From CAVAVT01 sp963592185 (GTDB lineage Bacteria > Bacillota > Negativicutes > Selenomonadales > Selenomonadaceae), in NCBI GenBank assembly GCA_963592185.1, contig CAVAVT010000059.1, forward strand, positions 1 to 9,258: 9,258 bases of DNA, given 5' to 3'. Numbering within the stretch: position 1 is the first letter of the stretch; the number at the start of each line of letters is the position of its first letter. This document shows positions 1 through 6,742 of the stretch, piece after piece. Made by a program: the position numbers and the translations under genes. Under the pieces are notes generated by a model. The model worked only from the letters and a program-made list of their open reading frames with translations, was not told the DNA's origin and made no database searches.

Positions 1-26
1 AATATTCGGATTATTTTCTAAAAGTG

Positions 27-35
27 TGATATAAT
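27..35 (+). promoter_or_regulatory. Candidate extended -10 promoter
   Basis: The sequence TGATATAAT contains a perfect TATAAT hexamer (30-35) preceded by TG one base upstream, the extended -10 arrangement that can work without a good -35 box. The best -35 match is poor (TTCGGA at 5-10, 19-nt spacer). Transcription would start near position 42 and run through the small reading frame at 70-165 and the terminator at 188-222. No comparable promoter is visible between that terminator and the gene at 257, so this is the best candidate promoter for the whole cluster. Initiation itself is inferred. Confidence 0.6.
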
Positions 36-69
36 CAAGACAGACTTGTTATAGCGGGGAGGGAAAGAT

Positions 70-165
70 ATGCGGAATCGGTTCTACCAAAGAAGAGAAG
101 CATGTCTTTTTCTGCGCCAGAATCAAGTATTGTTAGTAAATAAAATTGGGGGGGTAGACAATTAG
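70..165 (+). CDS. Possible 31-residue leader peptide or small protein
   Basis: An ATG at 70 lies 6 nt after a strong Shine-Dalgarno sequence, GGGGAGGG (56-63), and opens a 31-codon frame ending in TAG at 163-165. The peptide starts MRNRFYQRREACLFL and has five arginines, four of them in the first nine residues. There is no clear signal peptide, no run of one amino acid as in classic amino-acid attenuators, and no family is recognised. It lies between a candidate promoter and a strong terminator, so it could be a leader peptide controlling the downstream chaperone operon, an independent small protein, or a chance frame. The ribosome site is the main support. A weak hairpin (GGGG 151-154 with CCCC 168-171) overlaps its 3' end. 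Confidence 0.35.
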   Translation: MRNRFYQRREACLFLRQNQVLLVNKIGGVDN

Positions 166-187
166 ATCCCCTTTCCTTTGTGATGCT

Positions 188-222
188 CGGCTATGGGACT
201 TTTGTTCTGTAGCCGTTTTTTT
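188..222 (+). terminator. Strong intrinsic terminator in the leader
   Basis: A 12-bp stem pairs 188-199 (CGGCTATGGGAC) with 204-215 (GTTCTGTAGCCG) around a TTTT loop. Three of the pairs are G-U wobbles, and the stem is followed directly by seven T residues (216-222). This is a textbook Rho-independent terminator. It lies 34 nt upstream of the first large gene and downstream of the only good promoter seen. It may therefore act as an attenuator for the operon or end a short independent transcript. Confidence 0.85.
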
Positions 223-256
223 GTGTGGATTTGATAGACTGTGTAGGAGGAGACAA

Positions 257-607
257 ATGGAAAAGGAAGATTTAGATTTTTTGTGTGAAGTCATTCGTTT
301 TGAAAAATCTATAGCGAAGCAGTTAAGTCGGTCGGTGAGTATGTCTTCTTCGCAGATAAAAAAGCTGGAGATGGCTTATGGTCGGCTCCAGAAAAAAATC
401 CAGCGGTATTGCGATTTTTGGCAGATCGAAATGCCAAACTACGAGGGGATGGATTATGAGATTGGACTCCCGGTGGATCCGTTGAACTTGGAGGATTTCG
501 AAGAAGGCGAGAAGCTTTATATCGAAACAATGCTTGAACCGGTGATTAAGGTGCAGGGCAGCAGCGAAATTATCAGAAATGGGAAAGCGATTTTAGGAGC
601 CAGATAG
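257..607 (+). CDS. GrpE-like protein, candidate Hsp70 nucleotide exchange factor
   Basis: This 116-residue protein probably exchanges ADP for ATP on the Hsp70 encoded 12 nt downstream. The start at 257 is chosen because AGGAGGAG (245-252) lies 4 nt upstream; an in-frame ATG at 221 lies at the end of the terminator and has no ribosome site. Residues 1-50 are charged and helical and probably form a coiled coil, as in the GrpE dimer stalk. Residues 65-116 resemble the GrpE beta domain: LPVDPLNLEDF matches the family's FDP-x-x-HEA segment, followed by a hydrophobic strand (MLEPVIKV) and a glycine-containing terminal strand (IIRNGKAILGAR) like the GrpE ending. It is much shorter than typical GrpE (about 170-200 residues) because the long N-terminal helix is reduced. 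The family assignment is inferred from these motifs and the neighbouring hsp70 gene; it could be another small co-chaperone. Confidence 0.55.
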   Translation: MEKEDLDFLCEVIRFEKSIAKQLSRSVSMSSSQIKKLEMAYGRLQKKIQRYCDFWQIEMPNYEGMDYEIGLPVDPLNLEDFEEGEKLYIETMLEPVIKVQGSSEIIRNGKAILGAR

Positions 608-619
608 GAGTGGAAGACC

Positions 620-3133
620 ATGGCATATTATATCGGAATTGATTTGGGCACGACCAATAGTGCGATTGTTACTTTTGACGGCGAGAAGACAAGACTATGG
701 AAATCGAAAGAACAGTCGGATATCACGCCGTCTTGCATTTTCATTGATAAAAAAGGAAGACAGCACGTAGGGAATAAAGCCTATAAAGCACAGGCGAAAG
801 CGGGGAACGAAGGGCGGATTGCGAAGCAGTTTAAGCGCTTCATGGGCACCAGCACGAGAATCGAATTTGCGGATTATTCGTGGACACCGGAGCAGTGCAG
901 CGCAGAGATTTTGAAAGAACTATTCAAGTGTTTGCCGGAAGATATTTCTCAGGCGGAAGACCGGTATACGGTCATCACAGTACCGGCTGCTTTCGACCAG
1001 ATGCAGAATGAAGCAACGAAGAAAGCAGCAAAAATGGCGGGGATTGGCCGCGTAGCGGTCATGCAGGAACCGGTGGCTGCGATCATGAGTGTCATGTACA
1101 ACACAGAAATTAAAAATGGCTCCTTTGTTATTTTTGATATGGGCGGCGGTACATTGGACGTGGCCATTGCCAATGCAGTGAATGGGAAAGTCGATGTCAT
1201 TGCTCATGGCGGTGTGGCTATGTGCGGTGGATCGGATATTGACCGCAAGATTGTAGACAATATTGTGAAGCCCTGGCTCTTGTCCAGCGAGGATTATGAA
1301 ATTCCGGAAAACTTCATGGAATTTGAGAAATATAGAAAATTCATGAGTCGTGTGCGTTTTATGGTGGAGGAGGCCAAGATTCAGTTGTCTTCGGATGCGA
1401 CGGCGGATATTGAGATAGACGTTGGCGTCACCGACGAAAACGAGGAGGAAATCGAAGGGGAAATCTCAGTATCTCGTGATGACATCAATCTTTTAATTCA
1501 AGATATTATCGCGGAAGCCGTTGATTGTGCTAGGGATACTATAAAGAAATCCGGGATTCCCATCACGGATTTCGCTGGCGTGGTATTTATCGGTGGTCCC
1601 TGTAATTACAAACCTATTCGTGATCAGGTGGCACGGGAATTGGGGCTTAAAGTATTGGGCCTCGACGTGATCAATCCTATGACAGCAGTAGCGGAAGGGG
1701 CGGCCATTTTTGCGGAAAGCATTGATTGGTCCAGTGAAGAGCATGAAAGAAAATCTTCTAATCGCGTAGTTAGTAGCGGAGACCTGGGCTTGGATTTCAA
1801 ATATGAAGCTCGGACCACAAAGGAAAAAGCCCGTTTCCAAATCAAGACGAAGCGGGATAACCGGGGATATTCTGTAGAAGTTCGCTCGGCTGACACCGGT
1901 TGGACTTCGGGTACCATGGAGCTGGAGAATGGTGTCCTCTTCACTCTTCCTTTGTCCAAGAAGGGGGATAATACTTTTGAAATCTATGTATATGATGATG
2001 AAAATCGCCCGGTTGTATTGCCGGAGAAGCGGATTATCATCACGCGCACCATGAGCATCATCGGCGCTATCACGGCGTCTCATACCATCAGCGTAGAAGT
2101 GAGAGAAAGTAATTTGAGTAGCGCTGTGGCCCTGGATACATTGGTCCATGAAGGCGACAAGCTCCCGACCAAGGGGAGCAGAAAGTACAAAGCTACGGAA
2201 AGAATCAAAGCCGGAGATGCCAATAGCTCTTTGAATCTGAAACTGTGGGAAGGAAATATCACATCGCCGGTGACTGACAATAAATTCATTGGCATGATTA
2301 AGGTAGAAGGCACGGATCTGGATTACGGTGCCATTCGCCCTGGCGAAGAAATTGAATTCAATTACACCATCAATGAAGCTGGCTCGCTGCAGGTGGAAAT
2401 CAATATCGAACGACTGGGCATTGTGAAGAATGAGAAGAATTTCTATGACAGCAATGCGGCAGAGAAAGACATGAACAGTTTGGACACGGTGTATGAATTG
2501 GAGGATGAAGGGGAGGCTGTCATTCATCGAGTCGATGAATTGGAAAGAAATGTGAGCGATTCGAGACTGGATCAGGTGCGTGAATTGGCAGCCGGGGCCC
2601 AGGATTTGGCTGATGATCCGGTGATTGATCCGGAAAAGGTGAAAAAGAATTCGGACAATCTGATTAAGGCGAAAGTGCTGCTTGACCAGATCCGTACGGA
2701 AAATTTAAAGAGCCTTCGGCAGCGGGAATTGGCGGCGGTACAGTCCTGGTATGAGGAAGAAATAGAGCCTTTCTGTGATGAGGTACAGAAAGGGGACATG
2801 AAGAGTATGATTGCTAATCTGGAACGATTGATTTCCCGGAAGTCAAAAGATTTCGAAACACTGGTATCAGATATTTATGGAAAAGGGTATTGGGGAATTT
2901 TGTTTGTCAAGTCTGAACAATTTGTGGCGACCGTATTTTCCATACTCCGTTCTCGTCCTTACAGCTTTAAGACTCGGGAAGCCTATAGTACGTTGGTACA
3001 GGCAGGGGAAAACGCTATTTCGCAAGGCGATTTCGATGAATTGCGCCGCGTAGTTCTGAAAATGTACAGTGAGCAGAAGCGAGCTATCGACATGAGCGAC
3101 ATGTCTGCTGCTGCCAATATCATGAGGAGCTGA
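620..3133 (+). CDS. Divergent Hsp70-family chaperone (DnaK-like) with extra beta domain
   Basis: An ATP-driven chaperone that would bind and release unfolded segments of client proteins in the cytoplasm. The actin-like ATPase domain (about 1-370) is complete: GIDLGTTNSA (6-15, phosphate 1), Lys72 in QFKRFMG aligning with catalytic Lys70 of DnaK, VPAAF (121-125), Glu150-Pro151 (connect 1), FDMGGGTLDV (172-181, phosphate 2) and GGPCNYKP (325-332, adenosine site). Residues about 387-480 form an extra beta-rich segment absent from DnaK. Residues about 488-600 resemble the DnaK substrate-binding beta domain (TLVHEGDKLPTK, LWEGN, DNKFIG, INEAGSLQVE). Residues 610-837 are charged and helical, longer than the DnaK lid. 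The DnaK-type hydrophobic interdomain linker (VLLLD) is not seen. At 837 residues it is about 200 longer than DnaK. The start ATG follows AGGAG (606-610). It is probably not the housekeeping DnaK, given its divergence and unusual neighbours. Confidence 0.93.
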   Translation: MAYYIGIDLGTTNSAIVTFDGEKTRLWKSKEQSDITPSCIFIDKKGRQHVGNKAYKAQAKAGNEGRIAKQFKRFMGTSTRIEFADYSWTPEQCSAEILKELFKCLPEDISQAEDRYTVITVPAAFDQMQNEATKKAAKMAGIGRVAVMQEPVAAIMSVMYNTEIKNGSFVIFDMGGGTLDVAIANAVNGKVDVIAHGGVAMCGGSDIDRKIVDNIVKPWLLSSEDYEIPENFMEFEKYRKFMSRVRFMVEEAKIQLSSDATADIEIDVGVTDENEEEIEGEISVSRDDINLLIQDIIAEAVDCARDTIKKSGIPITDFAGVVFIGGPCNYKPIRDQVARELGLKVLGLDVINPMTAVAEGAAIFAESIDWSSEEHERKSSNRVVSSGDLGLDFKYEARTTKEKARFQIKTKRDNRGYSVEVRSADTGWTSGTMELENGVLFTLPLSKKGDNTFEIYVYDDENRPVVLPEKRIIITRTMSIIGAITASHTISVEVRESNLSSAVALDTLVHEGDKLPTKGSRKYKATERIKAGDANSSLNLKLWEGNITSPVTDNKFIGMIKVEGTDLDYGAIRPGEEIEFNYTINEAGSLQVEINIERLGIVKNEKNFYDSNAAEKDMNSLDTVYELEDEGEAVIHRVDELERNVSDSRLDQVRELAAGAQDLADDPVIDPEKVKKNSDNLIKAKVLLDQIRTENLKSLRQRELAAVQSWYEEEIEPFCDEVQKGDMKSMIANLERLISRKSKDFETLVSDIYGKGYWGILFVKSEQFVATVFSILRSRPYSFKTREAYSTLVQAGENAISQGDFDELRRVVLKMYSEQKRAIDMSDMSAAANIMRS

Positions 3134-3139
3134 TGGAGT

Positions 3140-4525
3140 GTGAGTTTTCATTATCAAAGAGGCGAGGAAATCCTGAAGGGCTTTCGCGTCCTTTCGGCGA
3201 TTTGCGAAAGAGAGTCCTATAGCATTTACCGCGTGGAAGATGAGCGCTATGGTCTTTGCATCACGGAAAGTCAGCTCAGGCATTGGCGGGCCGCAGGAAG
3301 CGTCCCCGATGCGCTGGCGGCGCAGTTTGCACCTATACTAGGCGGATTCTGCTATATCACCGATAAGGGGTACAAAGTCTATACGCCGCAGCACGGCCCC
3401 TATCCGGAGGATTGGGAGAGTGTCGATGGCTTTTGCTATGCGCTGAATGGCTTCGCTAGGGGATGGCAGAAAGAGCAGTATCCCAATGTAGTGTACATAG
3501 AGAAATACGATTGCCTACTTCCTTTAGATTCTTCTGATGATGAAAAGGAAAGCAAAAGCCGCATGGTGGGGCAGTATCTGACGAAGGGGCTTCCCATTGA
3601 TGCAGATGACAAGGAAAAAATGAAACTTTTCTGCTCCTGGTTATCGGCAGAAGAAATAGAACTGGTACGGAGCACTTGTGGTGTGTCCGATGAGAAGGCG
3701 AAGGAAACAACCGAAGAAGCAGAGGCGGCCATAGCCGATGTAGCCGAAAGTGATTTCCGTGAGCGGACATTCAGTCTTCCAGGGCGTGAGAAGCTGGCTA
3801 CTTTCTTTGAAAATCAGGTGGTTGATTTTTTCAGAAATCCGGCGGATTACCAGCGGATGGGAATCCATACGGTGCCGGCCATTCTTCTCTATGGGCCACC
3901 AGGCAGCGGGAAAACCTATGCGGTGGAGAAACTCAGTGAATTTCTGGGATTTCCCTGCTTTGAAATCAATGCGGATAGCGTAGCCAGCCCCTATATTCAT
4001 GATACTTCCAAGAAAATTGCGGAGATATTTCAAAAGGCCATGGAGAAAGCGCCGTCTGTCCTGGTGATTGATGAACTGGAAAGTTATTTGGGAAGTCGGG
4101 AGAGTCGTAGTGAGCATCGGGTAGAAGAAGTGGATGAATTTCTGCGGTCTATTCCCAAGGCCATCGAGAAGCAGGTGCTTATCATCGGTATGACCAACCA
4201 TTTGAGCATGATTGATAAGGCGGTCCTTCGAAAAGGACGGTTTGACCAGATCATAGAGCTGGGTATGCCATCGCCCGAAGAGATTGAAAATGTCTTAGTG
4301 AATGTATTGGCAGAATTACCAAAGGAAGCGAATTTGCCACTGGCAACTTATGCAGAACGGCTCCAGGGGCATCCTTTGTCGGACGTGGCTTTTCTGGTTC
4401 GTGAAGCAGGTCGGCGTAGCGTCCGGCGGAAGAAAGACAAAATAGATAGCGAGGTGCTATCCGAAGTATTGGCGGAGCTTTGCGGGAAAACAGAGAAACA
4501 GGAGACGCGAAGGATTGGATTTTAA
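3140..4525 (+). CDS. AAA+ ATPase (classic AAA clade), putative unfoldase
   Basis: This 461-residue ATPase probably assembles into a ring and remodels proteins. The C-terminal AAA module (about 208-450) has Walker A GPPGSGKT (252-259), Walker B VLVIDE (307-312), sensor 1 Asn353 in IGMTNH, and the LRKGRFD stretch (363-369) whose arginines match the arginine-finger region of classic AAA proteins such as FtsH and Cdc48. Residues 1-180 form an unrecognised domain, joined by an acidic, Ala/Glu-rich linker (184-205). There is no protease motif and no membrane segment, so it is not FtsH. The GTG at 3140 is the only reasonable start: a stop lies immediately upstream in frame at 3131, the first internal Met is residue 142, and AGGAG (3125-3129) lies 10 nt away. 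It follows the hsp70 stop by 6 nt, implying translational coupling and a joint Hsp70-AAA function, perhaps disaggregation or complex remodelling (inference). Confidence 0.9.
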   Translation: MSFHYQRGEEILKGFRVLSAICERESYSIYRVEDERYGLCITESQLRHWRAAGSVPDALAAQFAPILGGFCYITDKGYKVYTPQHGPYPEDWESVDGFCYALNGFARGWQKEQYPNVVYIEKYDCLLPLDSSDDEKESKSRMVGQYLTKGLPIDADDKEKMKLFCSWLSAEEIELVRSTCGVSDEKAKETTEEAEAAIADVAESDFRERTFSLPGREKLATFFENQVVDFFRNPADYQRMGIHTVPAILLYGPPGSGKTYAVEKLSEFLGFPCFEINADSVASPYIHDTSKKIAEIFQKAMEKAPSVLVIDELESYLGSRESRSEHRVEEVDEFLRSIPKAIEKQVLIIGMTNHLSMIDKAVLRKGRFDQIIELGMPSPEEIENVLVNVLAELPKEANLPLATYAERLQGHPLSDVAFLVREAGRRSVRRKKDKIDSEVLSEVLAELCGKTEKQETRRIGF

Positions 4526-4537
4526 ATACAGGAAATC

Positions 4538-4544
4538 AAGGTGA
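4538..4544 (+). promoter_or_regulatory. Ribosome binding site deciding the J-like gene start
   Basis: AAGGTGA lies 5 nt before ATG 4550 and favours that start over the in-frame GTG at 4541, which overlaps this site and has only AGGA (4530-4533) upstream. The ATG start also puts the conserved ENPFKLLGV segment at the usual N-terminal position of J-like domains. Confidence 0.5.
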
Positions 4545-4549
4545 AGGGT

Positions 4550-6742
4550 ATGCAGATTGAGGAAAATCCTTTCAAACTATTGGGGGTCACGCCGGAGAAT
4601 TCCATCGCAGAAATCGATGAAGCGAAGGATGACAAATGCTTTGCAGATGAAGAGCGGGAAGGCGCATATGAGGCGGCTCGGGATATGCTGGCCAATCCCC
4701 GAAAACGATTGGCAGCAGAAGTTCGTTGGTTTTGTGACCAAAAGAGTCGAGTATTTTCTTCCATAGATATTCTTCATAAATTCGATGAGGCAGATTCCTC
4801 GGTAGAGATAGCGGCAGTCATACAGCGCATCGATGAAGCCTATGGAAATACTTCGGAATCGAATGCAATTTCTGCATTGCTGACAGAAATCAATGAGAGC
4901 CGGAGCGTGGCGGGAATTCCACAGATTGATGAGGAAGAACTGGTGATGGACACACTGCGGGACGCCATCAATGAGGACTTCCGGAGCGCAATGGCTACGC
5001 TTTTTGCGAATTACACTCTCTCTGATATTGCTGAAATAACCAATGAGGTGGCAAAACAGACTATACAGCCAACTATCGGACGGTTTCCAAAGGCCTACGA
5101 TGAAATGGTTTCTGTATTCATTGATGGCTATTACGGCCTGGTCAGGGACAAACTGGAGGAAGACTGCCAGAGCATATTAGAAGACATCGAAGCAGCGAAG
5201 GCATTTCAGCAAGTAGAAGAGCTCCAGCCACTTTTTGAAAAACTCAGACAATTTGATTTCCTGGCTCAGCCTTTGCAACTCTATTTTCAAGACAAAGGAG
5301 AGGCAAGAAAACAGGCGGAAAGTCAGGAAATCGCGGAATCTTTGCGCTCATTGGCACTCTACTTCTTCAATGAAAAGAATCTGTCATCCATGAGCCTGGC
5401 CATCACAAGGGAATGTTTGCAGATTTTTGCTGAGAATCCGGAGCTGGTGAAGAAATGGAAAGAGGACGAGGCTTTCTTACAGCAAAAGGCGCCCATTGAT
5501 TTGTTCTATTTGAAATTAATGCAAGTCGAGCAAGTATCAGATCGGCTGATTATTCGGCAGAATGGTCAGGAAAAGAAAAATGCCGAACTATTCATGAAGT
5601 ACAAAGGGATGTGGCTAAGAAATTTGCGGGAGGCGGCCGCAGCAATCCCTGAAATGGCTGCGGAGGCACAACATGATTGCGTTGAAGCGTTGGCATTTGC
5701 ATACTATCGCTTAGCAACAGCTTGCACCTGGGCGGAATTATGGGGTGAAGTTTATGCATTGGCCCAAGAGGGCTTCCCCTATGCACAAAAATCGGGAAAT
5801 ACCGAACTGATCGGAAGATATACGTCTGCTATGGAATCCTGGGCGAAAGCATCGGAGGCGACTCGATCCGGTGAAGCGCACGGTCATGCAGCGGAGCAGG
5901 CCGACAAGAAAGTGCTTCACGATCAAGATATCGGATGTCTTTTGAAATTGATTGTGTTCATCGTAATTGTAGGGATTTTTATTGCGATGTGTAATAGCGG
6001 CGGACAATCTACGAAATCGTCATCGAAAAATAAAAAAGTGAGTGTGCCTGTTAGCACCAGCAGTCAGAGTAAGAAGTCTAGCTCAGAGGAAATTCAGTAT
6101 TCCGAACCATCTAGTGGAAATGGGCAGGTATTGAGTCTTGATGAGATGCATTGGGTGGCTCGTGAAAAAATACGTCTAGAAAAAATGAGGATGCTGATTC
6201 AGAACAGTGCAGGCGTAGAAGAATTTAATAAGCGAATTGCCTATTACAATGCTAGGGGGAGTGACTTCACATATTACGGTAATTCCTGGGCTGATGCTAA
6301 GCGGGATGTGGAACAGCATCGTGATGAAATCGAAGCAGAAATAGAGGCGGAAGTTCGCAGCAATGGCTGGGATACTGCGGAAACGGTTGCGGCGCCGGTG
6401 GTCTCCTATGGTCCGCCTCCACAAACGGTTTTCCGGTCATTCCATAAACAGATTACAGCAAAAAATTATTATGGCGCTTACGCGTATCTCTCCCCGAGCA
6501 TGAAGGAATATGTCGGTTCTGTGGATGCCTGGGCCCGCGGATATGAAACCACTATTTCCAGCGAACCGCAGCAGGTTACGGTGATAGAGCAGACCGATAG
6601 TATGGCGAAATTGTCATTCCGTTTAAAAGCAGTGGATTGGAAGGAAAGTTCCTGGCAGACGCGGTATTTCAAGGGCATTTGTATCATGTACTTATATGAT
6701 GATGGTTGGAAAATAGATGAGGTGCGAGGCGGATGGGAATAA
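4550..6742 (+). CDS. Membrane-anchored J-like co-chaperone without HPD, with C-terminal NTF2-like domain
   Basis: A 730-residue protein that probably links the Hsp70 machine to the membrane. Residues about 5-62 resemble a J domain: NPFKLLGVTPENSIAEIDEA matches helices I-II and AYEAARDMLANPRKRLAAE matches helices III-IV. The His-Pro-Asp triad that canonical J domains use to stimulate Hsp70 ATPase is absent, with an acidic stretch (FADEERE) in its place. Residues about 65-440 are mostly helical with no family recognised. One hydrophobic helix (about 464-481, LLKLIVFIVIVGIFIAMC) is followed by a Ser/Lys-rich linker, a charged helical segment, and a final domain (about 627-727) with an NTF2-like pattern (YYGAYAYLSPSMKEYV ... 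YLYDDGWKIDEV). With no signal peptide, the N terminus should be cytoplasmic and the C-terminal domain outside; lysines on both flanks make this topology only moderately sure. A GTG at 4541 is an alternative start (733 residues). The gene follows the ATPase by 24 nt. Confidence 0.75.
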   Translation: MQIEENPFKLLGVTPENSIAEIDEAKDDKCFADEEREGAYEAARDMLANPRKRLAAEVRWFCDQKSRVFSSIDILHKFDEADSSVEIAAVIQRIDEAYGNTSESNAISALLTEINESRSVAGIPQIDEEELVMDTLRDAINEDFRSAMATLFANYTLSDIAEITNEVAKQTIQPTIGRFPKAYDEMVSVFIDGYYGLVRDKLEEDCQSILEDIEAAKAFQQVEELQPLFEKLRQFDFLAQPLQLYFQDKGEARKQAESQEIAESLRSLALYFFNEKNLSSMSLAITRECLQIFAENPELVKKWKEDEAFLQQKAPIDLFYLKLMQVEQVSDRLIIRQNGQEKKNAELFMKYKGMWLRNLREAAAAIPEMAAEAQHDCVEALAFAYYRLATACTWAELWGEVYALAQEGFPYAQKSGNTELIGRYTSAMESWAKASEATRSGEAHGHAAEQADKKVLHDQDIGCLLKLIVFIVIVGIFIAMCNSGGQSTKSSSKNKKVSVPVSTSSQSKKSSSEEIQYSEPSSGNGQVLSLDEMHWVAREKIRLEKMRMLIQNSAGVEEFNKRIAYYNARGSDFTYYGNSWADAKRDVEQHRDEIEAEIEAEVRSNGWDTAETVAAPVVSYGPPPQTVFRSFHKQITAKNYYGAYAYLSPSMKEYVGSVDAWARGYETTISSEPQQVTVIEQTDSMAKLSFRLKAVDWKESSWQTRYFKGICIMYLYDDGWKIDEVRGGWE

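Noticed and set aside
148..176. G-run and C-run hairpin as a second leader terminator
   Set aside because: Only four G-C pairs around a 13-nt loop, and the following tract is interrupted by C residues. It is too weak to call alone.
42..187. Leader as a known riboswitch class
   Set aside because: The conserved cores I can recall for TPP, SAM, cobalamin, c-di-GMP (GEMM), fluoride, ZTP and guanidine riboswitches were not found.
1493..2527. A 344-codon open frame on the minus strand
   Set aside because: It lies wholly antisense to the hsp70 gene, whose product has clear family motifs through this stretch. The antisense product has no recognisable family.
3133..3222. An ATG overlapping the hsp70 stop as TGATG
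   Set aside because: This frame closes after 29 codons and is not the AAA+ frame. The ATPase starts at the GTG 7 nt further on.
3641..4201. A 186-codon minus-strand open frame
   Set aside because: It is antisense to the AAA+ module, whose Walker and sensor motifs prove the plus-strand reading.
4223..4238. Perfect hairpin GTCCTT-CGAA-AAGGAC
   Set aside because: It lies inside the AAA+ coding sequence in the conserved arginine-finger region and has no T tract, so it is not a terminator.
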